Source: Paenibacillus silvestris
GTDB taxonomy: Bacteria; Bacillota; Bacilli; Paenibacillales; NBRC-103111
Length of the DNA stretch: 64,000 bases
Direction: 5' to 3'
Assembly (NCBI RefSeq): GCF_009882985.1
Contig: NZ_WTUZ01000010.1
Span: 186,352-250,351 of the forward strand
Within the stretch, counting starts at the first letter, position 1. Every line of letters starts with the position of its first letter. The notes under the pieces were generated by a model. It did not search any database, had not been told where the DNA came from, and saw nothing but the letters and a program-made list of their open reading frames with translations. A program made the position numbers and the translations under genes. This document shows positions 52,791-60,765 of the stretch, piece after piece.

Positions 52791-53570
52791 TTATCTTGCT
52801 TTATTATACAAAGGATATTCGACATTCGTCGGAATTTCAATAATAAACATTCGGAGCTTCTCACCCTCAGCGCGAACATTCACTTCTACTTCATCTTCTC
52901 CTTCAGCTTGAACGATGGAAAAGTCTTTATTTGTAAACGAAACACGATTATCGTCTGTCGTCCATAAGGAACCTTTCTCACCGCGAAATGCTAATGCTGC
53001 GAATGTGCGGTTTGGCATTAGCCGGTGAACGTAAGTTGCCCCAACTTCAACTTCAATATCGTACATCTTTACATCTGTTACGAGTTTCTGAATCGGAGAA
53101 CCTTCCCCTACTATCGTCTTCACGCTTATACCCTCCTGCGAAATACGGGGGAACTCTCCGCTATGGAAGAAGGTATATATCGGTTTGCGATTCAGTGCGT
53201 CATTGAGATAGGGTTCCAGCCAGATTTGAAAGCCTTCAAACCCCGAGGTGACGTTCTCAGCGTGCTGCATGCCCGAACCTGTTTGCATTAATTGAACATC
53301 ACCAGATTCAAGCGTACTCTCCGTGCCGAGTGTGTCGCGGTGAGTACCTTTACCGCTGATACCGTAAGAAAGAATCTCAAAGCCTTTGTGAGGGTGAAAG
53401 CCGATTCCGCCTTCTTTCAGCGCGTGCCCCCATGACCAATAAAAAAGAGGGCCAAGCCGAACGGTGGTAGCTCCTTGACCAGAAAATCCTAATGGTTTCT
53501 GGGCGAAAATTTTCCCTCCGTCGAATGCTTCTTTTCCTTGAAATTCTGGTCCAAGAACTTGAATGTTCAT
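52791..53570 (-). CDS. pirin-family bicupin protein
   Basis: A 259-residue pirin. The N-terminal cupin has the metal-ligand motif GIGFHPHKGFEILSYGISG with HxH, and GDVQLMQTGSGMQHAE with the Glu and distal His. The C-terminal cupin lacks an obvious metal set. Bacterial pirins act as quercetin dioxygenases or redox-linked regulators. The start is one of three close candidates (GTG 53579, ATG 53576, ATG 53570); ATG 53570 has GGGAG at the best distance. The upstream region carries a perfect 20-bp palindrome, suggesting control by the adjacent MarR protein. Confidence 0.87.
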   Translation of the reverse strand: MNIQVLGPEFQGKEAFDGGKIFAQKPLGFSGQGATTVRLGPLFYWSWGHALKEGGIGFHPHKGFEILSYGISGKGTHRDTLGTESTLESGDVQLMQTGSGMQHAENVTSGFEGFQIWLEPYLNDALNRKPIYTFFHSGEFPRISQEGISVKTIVGEGSPIQKLVTDVKMYDIEVEVGATYVHRLMPNRTFAALAFRGEKGSLWTTDDNRVSFTNKDFSIVQAEGEDEVEVNVRAEGEKLRMFIIEIPTNVEYPLYNKAR

Positions 53571-53607
53571 TCTCATCACTCCCTATCTATCGTATTCATA
53601 TATATTA

Positions 53608-53627
53608 TATTATTATATATAATAATA
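53608..53627. promoter_or_regulatory. perfect 20-bp AT palindrome, candidate MarR operator upstream of pirin
   Basis: TATTATTATATATAATAATA reads the same on both strands and lies about 40 bases before the pirin start, where a promoter is expected. A similar AT-rich palindrome lies before the DoxX/MarR operon. Confidence 0.5.
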
Positions 53628-53650
53628 CTAGGATATATTTTTGCCAAATG

Positions 53651-53692
53651 AAAAGGTGACCCCCATTCCTTCTGGAGAGAGAGTCACCTTTT
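53651..53692 (-). terminator. terminator of the MarR gene
   Basis: A 10-bp stem AAAAGGTGAC (53651-53660) pairs with 53683-53692; minus-strand RNA ends in TTTTCATTT. It is 5 bases after the MarR stop. Confidence 0.8.
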
Positions 53693-53696
53693 TACA

Positions 53697-54197
53697 TCAT
53701 GCTAATGGATCTGAGTCATTCTCAGTCTCATTTTCCTTTGCATCACTTTGACGATTCTTGATCCCATACCCGATTTTCTTAAGCAGCGTAATGAGCTCGA
53801 GCTTCTCTTCATCCGTCACAAAGGACAAATTGTCAGAGATCGCTTGTACATGATGCGGGAAAATCGTGTCAAAGTAGCTCCTTCCTTCTCCGGTCAAAGC
53901 CACATTGACTTTGCGGCGATCACCCGGGATTGGAAGACGTTCTACGTAACCCTTCTTCTCAAGCTTATCTACCACATACGTGATACTCCCACTTGGAATG
54001 GAGAAGGTGTCACTGATTTTCTGTATAGGGTGCGGACCTTTATTGTATAGAAACTCAAGAATTTGGAAAGTTTCGATACTCAGGTCATAGCTATCAATGC
54101 TGCGCTCCATACTGCCGTACAATTCTTTTACCATGTTTCTTATAACGCGGATTAGCCTTAAATCTAGCTCTTTGCCCTCATGATCACGTTCAGTCAT
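53697..54197 (-). CDS. MarR-family transcriptional regulator
   Basis: A 166-residue winged-helix regulator with a helical N-terminus, HTH (HPIQKISDTFSIPSGSITYVVDKLEKKGYVERL) and wing PGDRRKVNVALTGEG, the MarR signature. The acidic tail DAKENETENDSDPLA is unusual. AAGGTGG lies 7 bases before the ATG, and this site falls in the pirin relic. It probably represses both this operon and pirin through AT-rich palindromes; the inducing signal may be electrophiles or quinones, by analogy with MhqR-type systems. Confidence 0.9.
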   Translation of the reverse strand: MTERDHEGKELDLRLIRVIRNMVKELYGSMERSIDSYDLSIETFQILEFLYNKGPHPIQKISDTFSIPSGSITYVVDKLEKKGYVERLPIPGDRRKVNVALTGEGRSYFDTIFPHHVQAISDNLSFVTDEEKLELITLLKKIGYGIKNRQSDAKENETENDSDPLA

Positions 54198-54209
54198 CCT
54201 TCAACCACC

Positions 54210-54272
54210 TTATCTTGCTTTCTTATACACAAGGATATTCGACTTCTGTAGGAATTTCAATTAGAAAAATCG
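54210..54272 (-). pseudogene. relic of a second pirin gene, last 60 bases only
   Basis: These 63 bases match the 3' end of the pirin gene (52791-52853) at 55 of 63 aligned positions plus one inserted base. The encoded residues IFLIEIPTEVEYP correspond to the pirin C-terminus MFIIEIPTNVEYP, after which the insertion shifts the frame. The rest of that gene is gone: the DoxX stop lies 6 bases before the relic. The relic now supplies the MarR ribosome binding site region. Confidence 0.65.
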
Positions 54273-54278
54273 AAGGTC

Positions 54279-54617
54279 TTAGTTCAAAATGATGACAATA
54301 ACAGCTAGTATGAACAAAATGATAGGCATCATTGCTTTGGCAACTGGATCTTTCACGCGAACCAAGTGGACTAGAGCTGCAACAAACATAGTGATTGCCA
54401 TAAGAATAGCACCAATTAAAGCATACGGACTAACCCAAATGCCAATAATAATGATAGCGGCCGACAGAATTTCTACTAAACCAGTAAAAATCCTCATTCC
54501 CGACGATAGCCGATATCTCTTGAACTCATCTGCCATCTGTTTGCCAAACTTCATGAAACCAAACAGCAGAAACCCGATTCCTAAAACAATTTGAAGAACA
54601 ATGGACAAAATATGCAT
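54279..54617 (-). CDS. DoxX-family membrane protein (MhqP-like)
   Basis: A 112-residue protein with four helices (SIVLQIVLGIGFLLFGFMKF, FTGLVEILSAAIIIIGIWV, ALIGAILMAITMFVAALVHL, AMMPIILFILAVIVIIL). The FGFMKFGKQ segment and KDPVAKAMMP are typical of DoxX-like proteins such as Bacillus MhqP, which protect against quinones and thiol stress. ATG 54617 follows GGGGTGG. It precedes the MarR gene with only the pirin relic between, so they form one transcript. Confidence 0.85.
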   Translation of the reverse strand: MHILSIVLQIVLGIGFLLFGFMKFGKQMADEFKRYRLSSGMRIFTGLVEILSAAIIIIGIWVSPYALIGAILMAITMFVAALVHLVRVKDPVAKAMMPIILFILAVIVIILN

Positions 54618-54654
54618 GTGATCCACCCCTATATATATTTTATATAACATTAGT

Positions 54655-54672
54655 TATTCTAATATTAGAATA
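54655..54672. promoter_or_regulatory. perfect 18-bp palindrome, candidate operator upstream of DoxX-MarR
   Basis: TATTCTAATATTAGAATA is a perfect inverted repeat about 40 bases before the DoxX start. Together with the palindrome before pirin it suggests a shared, AT-rich operator for the adjacent MarR protein. Confidence 0.55.
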
Positions 54673-54713
54673 TATGTTAGTCAAGATAAAAATTAAAAAA
54701 ACAATTGGGTGAA

Positions 54714-54745
54714 CAAAAAAAGGAGTTGCCGCGTGGCAATCTCCT
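54714..54745 (-). terminator. terminator of the thiamine-salvage operon
   Basis: An AGGAG(A)TTGCC/GGCAACTCCT stem (54721-54730 with 54735-54745) with loop GCGT is followed by seven T residues on the minus strand, 14 bases after the tenA stop. Confidence 0.85.
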
Positions 54746-54758
54746 AACTAACTCCAAA

Positions 54759-55430
54759 CTATTCTGCAGGCCACATTTCCATACGGTAAGCCATCTCCCA
54801 GAACAAATATTCATATCGCGTCGTATTAAGGAATATTTCTTCCAGCTTCATTAACTCAGATTCCGGCTTTCCTTCCGTTAGCTGATCCAGCAGCCCGATA
54901 CACCACTGCGCTAAGCCCCCGAACTCTTCCGAGCTGTACATCTTAATCCAATCTCCATAATCGGAGTGTTCGCTGGCCCCAGGTAATCGGCTTAACTCTT
55001 TGCCAATTTCGGAGTAACTCCACATGCATGGAAGGAGCGCTGCAGTTAGTTCTGCTAACGATCCGTTTTGCGCTGTATGCAGCATATAATGTGTGTAAGC
55101 TAGTGTAATAGGGGATGGTTTCGCCTGCTCTAACTCCTCCTCCGTGATGCCGAACCGAGCCGCATAAGCTCTGTGAAGGGACATTTCTTCATTCAATGTC
55201 GCGTTCAGCAGGCTTGCAAACATGCCCATTACCGCCAAATCGTCGGATTTTACCGCTCCTAGTGCAAACAGTTTGGCGTAATCTTTTAAATACACATAAT
55301 CTTGAATCATATAGAAGCGAAACTTCTCCAAATCCAGCGTGCCTTTGCCCATTTCCTGAACAAACGGGTGGGTGTGATTACTCCGCCATACCGGTTGCAA
55401 TCTTTCATATAAGCGCTTAGAAAAAGTCAT
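54759..55430 (-). CDS. tenA: thiaminase II / aminopyrimidine aminohydrolase TenA
   Basis: A 223-residue all-helical enzyme of the TenA family. It hydrolyses 4-amino-5-aminomethyl-2-methylpyrimidine to HMP in thiamine salvage. The likely active-site residues are Asp44 (MIQDYVYLKDY), the nucleophile Cys135 (ALLPCMWSY) and a Glu in YEYLFWEMAY, all in the conserved positions. AAGGGGA precedes the ATG. It is 36 bases after ylmB under the TPP riboswitch, which makes the salvage role clear. Confidence 0.93.
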   Translation of the reverse strand: MTFSKRLYERLQPVWRSNHTHPFVQEMGKGTLDLEKFRFYMIQDYVYLKDYAKLFALGAVKSDDLAVMGMFASLLNATLNEEMSLHRAYAARFGITEEELEQAKPSPITLAYTHYMLHTAQNGSLAELTAALLPCMWSYSEIGKELSRLPGASEHSDYGDWIKMYSSEEFGGLAQWCIGLLDQLTEGKPESELMKLEEIFLNTTRYEYLFWEMAYRMEMWPAE

Positions 55431-55466
55431 GATCGGTTCCCCTTTTTTATGTATATAGTTAAATAC

Positions 55467-56750
55467 CTATCGTTCCGTGCGGCACCATGCATAGATGAAC
55501 TTCAGCATCACTTTGGTAAAATCAATCAGCTGTGCGATGGAAACCTGCTCATTGACCGCATGCGCGTGTTCCAAACGACCAGGCCCGTAGATGACAGCCG
55601 GAATCCCCGCGTCACCGAACCAACCGCCGTCCGTAACCGTCGCCGAGACATCGATCATCGCCGGTTTGTCCAAAACAAGCTCATGGAAAGCTTTCAAAGC
55701 TTTCACACCAGGATGATCGGGGTCCACCTCAAGTGAGGGGAAGATCTCTCCGCGGTCTTCGATCATCGAAGAACCGCCCCAGTTGAATGTAGGAGGATTC
55801 TCTCTCAGCCAAAGATCGCTTTGCGCAATTCGGTCAATATGCGCTTCAATTTCTTGGATGACTTCGTCATAAGTCTCATTCGGGTAGAAATGGACGGTAA
55901 TCCACAACCGGCACTCATCGGCTATAAAAGCCGCATGTCTGCCACCTTCGATTACAGCAGGATTAATCGTAGTAGTACCTGGCGAACAGCCGGGATAACT
56001 CTTCATAACGGCCCAGTGCCGTTCCAGCTCTTGCAGCCCTTGTACAACTTTCATCATTTTCTCTATGGCGCTTGCCCCAAACAGCTTGCCGCCTGCATGG
56101 ATCATACTTTTGCGGGTGGCATCGTGCCAGGTTTGTTGGCTCTTCACCGTGATCCATCCGGTAATGACACCTCCTTGTCCTTGGAGATGCAAATCACTCG
56201 TGTCCACGACGACCGCGAAGTCCGCCCGGTACCCGCGTTTGCAGCATTCGAGCGTCCCCGCCTCCCCCACCTCTTCCCCAATCACCGATTGGAAGATGAG
56301 GTCCCCTGGCAGTCGGATGCCCGCTTCTCCCAGCAGTTGAACGGCAAAGAGCGCACCGGCGAGCCCACCCTTCATATCCGCCACACCCCGGCCTATGATT
56401 ACCCCATCGCGGACAAGCGGCGTGAAGGGTCCAGCTTCCCAAGGCTCATCCGAACTGACCTCAGCCACATCGATGTGGCCATTGATAATAAGGCTTTTAT
56501 ACAACTCAGGTGCTTGTCCTTTCAGGATGCCAACGACATTCGGGTCCCCGGGATACACCTCCCACTGATCGATCTCAAAGCCTCTTTCCTGCAGGAATTC
56601 AGCGATAAAACCTTGGGCTTCAGCTGTATTTCTTGCTGGGGGTGCTGGCGTCTCGAACCGTACCAAACGTTCCACCAATTGGATCAACTCCACTTGACGT
56701 TCTTCAACTTGCTGGATTACAACATCAAGTTCCTTTGCCAAGCTTGTCAC
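55467..56750 (-). CDS. ylmB: N-formyl-4-amino-5-aminomethyl-2-methylpyrimidine deformylase YlmB (M20 family)
   Basis: A 427-residue M20/ArgE-DapE-type amidohydrolase. Zinc-site motifs are NGHIDVAEV (His92, Asp94), GRGVADMKGG (Asp125), IGEEVGEAG (general base Glu159, ligand Glu160) and a late His near LEHAHAVNE. Sequence alone would give only an M20 peptidase or deacylase. Control by a TPP riboswitch and the tenA gene next door point to the thiamine-salvage deformylase, which removes the formyl group before TenA acts. The start is GTG 56750 after GGAGGAG. Confidence 0.87.
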   Translation of the reverse strand: MTSLAKELDVVIQQVEERQVELIQLVERLVRFETPAPPARNTAEAQGFIAEFLQERGFEIDQWEVYPGDPNVVGILKGQAPELYKSLIINGHIDVAEVSSDEPWEAGPFTPLVRDGVIIGRGVADMKGGLAGALFAVQLLGEAGIRLPGDLIFQSVIGEEVGEAGTLECCKRGYRADFAVVVDTSDLHLQGQGGVITGWITVKSQQTWHDATRKSMIHAGGKLFGASAIEKMMKVVQGLQELERHWAVMKSYPGCSPGTTTINPAVIEGGRHAAFIADECRLWITVHFYPNETYDEVIQEIEAHIDRIAQSDLWLRENPPTFNWGGSSMIEDRGEIFPSLEVDPDHPGVKALKAFHELVLDKPAMIDVSATVTDGGWFGDAGIPAVIYGPGRLEHAHAVNEQVSIAQLIDFTKVMLKFIYAWCRTER

Positions 56751-56779
56751 TTAATCTCCTCCTTCCTCCTAGCAGTACA

Positions 56780-56812
56780 AAAAACAAAAAACCGCTCTCT
56801 GATAGAAAGCGG
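56780..56812 (-). terminator. attenuator terminator of the TPP riboswitch
   Basis: An 8-bp stem CCGCTTTC/GAGAGCGG (56792-56799 with 56805-56812, loop of 5) is followed by TTTTTTGTTTTTTG on the minus strand, between the TPP aptamer and ylmB. When TPP is bound this would stop transcription early. Confidence 0.85.
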
Positions 56813-56848
56813 CCGCGTTATGATATAGGAATCCAAACGACATACAAC

Positions 56849-56931
56849 CACTTCCCTTCGCTAGCATTACCTAGATCAGGTGTAAGGGTTAAGACCTAAG
56901 TCTCTCTCAGCTATGACAGCACCCCTAGTGT
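56849..56931 (-). ncRNA. TPP riboswitch (THI element)
   Basis: On the minus strand, the aptamer core is present in order: ACTAGGGGTGC, GCTGAGA, ACCCTTACACCTGATC, TAGGTAATGCTAGCG, then AAGGGAAGTGG. These match the conserved TPP-box elements (CUGAGA and ACCUGAUCUGGAUAAUGCCAGCG). It lies about 100 bases before ylmB with a terminator between, so thiamine pyrophosphate turns the operon off by attenuation. Confidence 0.95.
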
Positions 56932-56973
56932 TCAATACGATTCAGTTGTCTAGTCAAATCTTACCACAAGATG

Positions 56974-58977
56974 CTATAACAGCCAATCCCCTACCATGCT
57001 TACAATCTCCCACTGACCGTCTGAACGACCCAGCAGTACAATAGAATTGCCTTGCACGTCGGTTCCAATGGAGGACTTCCCTCCATTTGGTGTTAGAATC
57101 GACTTCCCTGGCTGTGTTTGCAGATTAAACCGATATGGCGCTTCTACAAAAAAAGTATAAGTGACAGAAGCTTTAGCTGTTGGCAGCGTCAGATTGACCT
57201 CACCGGATGAGCCAGCGTTGGTGATTTTAAAGCCTATGTAATCGAAAGTAACGGATCCCGAAGAGGAATAAGCTTGAATAGGCAGCGGTTGTTTTGCCGC
57301 ATAGAGATCTTCGGCTGTGGGTGCTATTGAATAGAGTTTTTGGCCTCCGCCTTTGACGTTGCAGTTGATATACGCTACGTTCCGCAATAATTCCGCATTG
57401 TTTTTCTTCAGAGAGAATCCACGTTTAATCAGCGGTACCTGACGTGTATCAACGGATTCGCACTCCGTATAGACCGCATTTCCAATGACGGTTCTGACTT
57501 GTGACGGCACCGTTGTGAGAATGAACGATGAGCCATAACCATAGGGGTCCTCAGGCTGGTTAACCGTATTACAGTTAATTGCCCGGCACCGTATATAGGA
57601 ACGTTTCGCGCTGTCTGCTGAGAAGGATAAATCAGAGAATCCGCCATATTGCTCGCTTTCAGCGATGCAATCGATCAGTTTGATTTCGCCTTGCACAGCT
57701 TTGGCAGCATCTCCTCCGTAGTTCATGGAGTAACCAAATGAATTCCCTTTGGTTTTACATTTATCAAAAACGATATCAATCGGCTCACTCGCTGCTGTAG
57801 GTTTCAACAAAGTGACGAGGAATCCTCGGCCTGTATTCCCATCCGCCACACATTGGATGAAACGAATATTTTTGAGCAGATCTAGCTGACCATTGGGCTC
57901 AATATCGACTCCGCTCTGCGGAGCTGTTCCTTTCGTGTTGGAGAAACGGCAGTTCTCTACCGTGAGACCATCCACGGAGATAACGGAGAGTCCTTGTCTT
58001 CGGTTATTATCCGCACGGCAGTTACGAAGCACAATATTTCGGCAGAAGGCCACTGTCGATTCGAAATATCCGATGTAGAAGCCATCTCCGCCGCTGTCGT
58101 TGGCGTTAATATTCTCGAGTACAACGTTCTCTGAACCGCTGATGTCGAAGATATGGGCTTGTTCGCCTGTCGTATACGCGGCCTTGTTCATACGCAACGT
58201 GGAACCATTGCCGTTGATATACACGTCTTTAACGGTTTTGATACGAATTAATCGTTCATAGACTGGCCCTACTCTGCTGAGCGTATCTACCGCTTGTATG
58301 ATAGTTCCCGGCTCAAATTCAATTGCAATTTGGCTTGGAATGAACAATTGACCTGTTAAGTAAAAACCAACCCGCTGCTTGGGAATAAACAATTTGTGAC
58401 CAGAAGCTGCATTTAATGCCGTCTGCAAAGCCAGCGTATCGTTCGTTACGCCATCTGCTTTCGTACCAAACCAGGAAGCAATCAGCGTATCTCCATAGAT
58501 CCGTTTGAAGCGTTTGCCGTTAGTGGACACAAGTACGGTTCCCGTATTATCCACGGATGTACTGTCGTTCGGGTCATAACGAAAGAAGCCCTCCTGCATC
58601 TCGTTCGTTACGTAATAAGCTAGTGCCGGATCAGGTTCAAGCTCTACCCTCAGCTCCTCCAGCTTGACGGCGACGGAGAAATTCATGTCCAGAATCTCAA
58701 GTAACTCAGCTCTACGTTTTCTGATCGCCACGCCGACGCCGTATACGGAACTAGTAACGGTTTGATCACTGGCAAAAGCAGTGGATTTACCTGCTATTCC
58801 CCATAAACCGCCAGAAACAGCAGCAACTCCCCCTATTCCTAGCGTAGCTAATAATTTCCTTCGGCTTAGTAATGGCTCCTTTTGTCCTTCCTTCTCCTCT
58901 GTTCCCGTTGTTGCCTCTGTGTCCGCTGAGATAGCTGCTTCTTCCATTTCATTCGATTGGTATGATGGTTTGGACAT
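56974..58977 (-). CDS. Tat-exported right-handed beta-helix protein (pectate-lyase-like fold)
   Basis: A 667-residue protein with a twin-arginine signal (SRRKLLATLG, preceded by about 38 acidic-rich residues, then a hydrophobic stretch to FASD). From about residue 175 (WFGTKADGVTNDTLALQTAL, the usual start of phage-tailspike/pectin-lyase folds) the chain is a parallel beta-helix with repeats such as NIVLRNCRADNNRRQG, LTVENCRFSNTKG and YINCNVKGG, then a beta-rich C-terminal module (about 575-667). Such folds cleave or bind polysaccharide; catalytic residues cannot be fixed. GTG 58989 and ATG 58977 both have AAGGAG upstream; ATG was preferred. Last gene of the sugar operon. Confidence 0.8.
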   Translation of the reverse strand: MSKPSYQSNEMEEAAISADTEATTGTEEKEGQKEPLLSRRKLLATLGIGGVAAVSGGLWGIAGKSTAFASDQTVTSSVYGVGVAIRKRRAELLEILDMNFSVAVKLEELRVELEPDPALAYYVTNEMQEGFFRYDPNDSTSVDNTGTVLVSTNGKRFKRIYGDTLIASWFGTKADGVTNDTLALQTALNAASGHKLFIPKQRVGFYLTGQLFIPSQIAIEFEPGTIIQAVDTLSRVGPVYERLIRIKTVKDVYINGNGSTLRMNKAAYTTGEQAHIFDISGSENVVLENINANDSGGDGFYIGYFESTVAFCRNIVLRNCRADNNRRQGLSVISVDGLTVENCRFSNTKGTAPQSGVDIEPNGQLDLLKNIRFIQCVADGNTGRGFLVTLLKPTAASEPIDIVFDKCKTKGNSFGYSMNYGGDAAKAVQGEIKLIDCIAESEQYGGFSDLSFSADSAKRSYIRCRAINCNTVNQPEDPYGYGSSFILTTVPSQVRTVIGNAVYTECESVDTRQVPLIKRGFSLKKNNAELLRNVAYINCNVKGGGQKLYSIAPTAEDLYAAKQPLPIQAYSSSGSVTFDYIGFKITNAGSSGEVNLTLPTAKASVTYTFFVEAPYRFNLQTQPGKSILTPNGGKSSIGTDVQGNSIVLLGRSDGQWEIVSMVGDWLL

Positions 58978-59033
58978 AGCTGTAGTCACTCTCCTTCTCC
59001 CGCATTCGGGTTATTCGTTGGAGCTCAGTTAAG

Positions 59034-59864
59034 TCAGCCTTTCAATCCAGTTGAAGCGATGCCTTGGACGAAGTATTTTTGAGCAAATAAAAAGACGACA
59101 AGGACGGGGACAATGGTGATGACGGCACCAGCCATGACAAGCGTCATCCTGTTTTGAACTTCGTTTTTCAGAAAAAGGAGCCCGAGAGGCAGCGTAAACA
59201 TCTGTTTATCCTGTAAGTAAATAAGCGGTTCTAACGTGTTATTCCAAGCGCTGATGAAGGTAAATACAGCTAGTGCCGATAAGGCAGGCTTTGCCAAGGG
59301 AAGATAGATCTTATAGAAGATTTTCCATGGATTCGCTCCATCTACCCAAGCTGCATCGTAGAGTTCCTTAGGCAAGGTTTTATAGAATTGGTGCAGCAGG
59401 AAGATGCCAAAAGCTCCACCGAGGAAGCTCCTCAAAATGAGCGGATAGTACGTATCGAGCGCACCAACGGATTTCCAGATGAAATACGTTGGAATCATTG
59501 TGATTTGGGAGGGCAGCATCATCGTGCCCAGCATCGCTAAGAATATAAGGTTCCTGCCACGAAATTGGAAAAATGCTAATCCATAGGCTACAATCGCACA
59601 GGAAGCAACGGTTCCGATTAAATCCATGATTGTGACAAAGATGCTGTTCAGGGTGAACTGCAGAAAGTTTACCTCAATCCATACTTGCTCATAATTTTTC
59701 CAAACGAACGGTTCCGGAATTAATTTGGGAGGGAAGGTTAGCTCCGAGCCTGCTGCGGTCAATGATGTCGAAAGCATATATAGGAAAGGCACAAGCATGA
59801 GAACAGACCCAATTCCCAAAATCACATAAGCAGTAACTTTCAGACTGGTGTAGGAATTATTCAT
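59034..59864 (-). CDS. MalG/AraQ-type carbohydrate ABC transporter permease
   Basis: A 276-residue CUT1 permease with about six helices and the EAA loop YDAAWVDGANPWKIFYKIYLPLAKP. Its ATG overlaps the MalF-type gene by 8 bases. It is the second channel subunit of the import system at 59-62 kb. The ATPase is absent, as for the other CUT1 systems in this window. Confidence 0.93.
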   Translation of the reverse strand: MNNSYTSLKVTAYVILGIGSVLMLVPFLYMLSTSLTAAGSELTFPPKLIPEPFVWKNYEQVWIEVNFLQFTLNSIFVTIMDLIGTVASCAIVAYGLAFFQFRGRNLIFLAMLGTMMLPSQITMIPTYFIWKSVGALDTYYPLILRSFLGGAFGIFLLHQFYKTLPKELYDAAWVDGANPWKIFYKIYLPLAKPALSALAVFTFISAWNNTLEPLIYLQDKQMFTLPLGLLFLKNEVQNRMTLVMAGAVITIVPVLVVFLFAQKYFVQGIASTGLKG

Positions 59865-60735
59865 AATGCACCCACCTCTTTTCCGTTACCTTCTGTACAA
59901 TGGTGATGGCCAGAATAACGAGGAACAATCCCCAAGCCATCGCCGATGCGCTGCCCATTTTGAAATTCAGGAAGGAATCACGGTAAATCAAGATGTTTGG
60001 CACCATATTACGGTCGGCTACAGAAATGACGTCACCAAGCATGACTAGAAACACATCAAAAGCATGGAAAGCAGAGATCGTGGAGAGGATCATGACCATA
60101 TACACCATAGGGGACACGATGGGCATCGTTATTTTGGTAAACAACGTCCAACCTGTCGCTCCATCCATGCGTGCTGCTTCCAGCATTTCTTCAGATATAT
60201 TCTGCATGCCTGCCAAAATGAGGACCATCGAATACCCGGCACCCTTCCAGATGTTCACGAGTGCGATAGAGCCAATGACTAACCACCATTTCCCGCTGCG
60301 TATCCAATCGATTGGCTGGAGTCCCAGTATGTGTAGAATCCAGTTCAACAAGCCGTATTCATTGTTATAAATCCACAGCCAGATCATCCCCCCTGCGACC
60401 CATGGCGTGATCACAGGGAGAAAGTAAATCATCCGGAACAAGGATTTGCCACGAATTTGCTGATTGAGCAGGTAGGCCAGAATAAGCGCAGTGAACGTCT
60501 GCAGCGGCACGAACAATACAGCAAAATAGCCAACGTTGCGCATCGAAAGCCAGAAGACTTTCAGGTGCAGGAATTGGTTCCAGTTACGCAGTCCAATCCA
60601 TTGCGGCGGGTTGAATAAATCCCACTTCGTAAAGGTTAAATAGAGTGAAAATACGAAGGGAAACAAGAAGAATATCAGCAGTTGCAGGACAAAAGGTACA
60701 GTGAAGGCGAAGCCCCACCAGCCTTGTTTGCGCAT
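59857..60735 (-). CDS. MalF-type carbohydrate ABC transporter permease
   Basis: A 292-residue CUT1 permease with about six helices and the EAA loop LEAARMDGATGWTLFTKITMPIVSP. ATG 60735 follows AGAGGTG at a 5-base spacing; the longer ORF to 60759 lacks a site. It lies 30 bases after the binding protein gene and overlaps the MalG-type gene. Confidence 0.93.
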   Translation of the reverse strand: MRKQGWWGFAFTVPFVLQLLIFFLFPFVFSLYLTFTKWDLFNPPQWIGLRNWNQFLHLKVFWLSMRNVGYFAVLFVPLQTFTALILAYLLNQQIRGKSLFRMIYFLPVITPWVAGGMIWLWIYNNEYGLLNWILHILGLQPIDWIRSGKWWLVIGSIALVNIWKGAGYSMVLILAGMQNISEEMLEAARMDGATGWTLFTKITMPIVSPMVYMVMILSTISAFHAFDVFLVMLGDVISVADRNMVPNILIYRDSFLNFKMGSASAMAWGLFLVILAITIVQKVTEKRWVHYE

Positions 60736-60765
60736 CGGAGCACCTCTTTTCAAGTCCAATCCGGT

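Noticed and set aside
55821-56828. A 335-codon open frame on the plus strand opposite ylmB
   Set aside because: It lies antisense to a complete, riboswitch-controlled enzyme gene, has no ribosome binding site and shows no protein family features. It is a shadow of the GC-rich coding strand.
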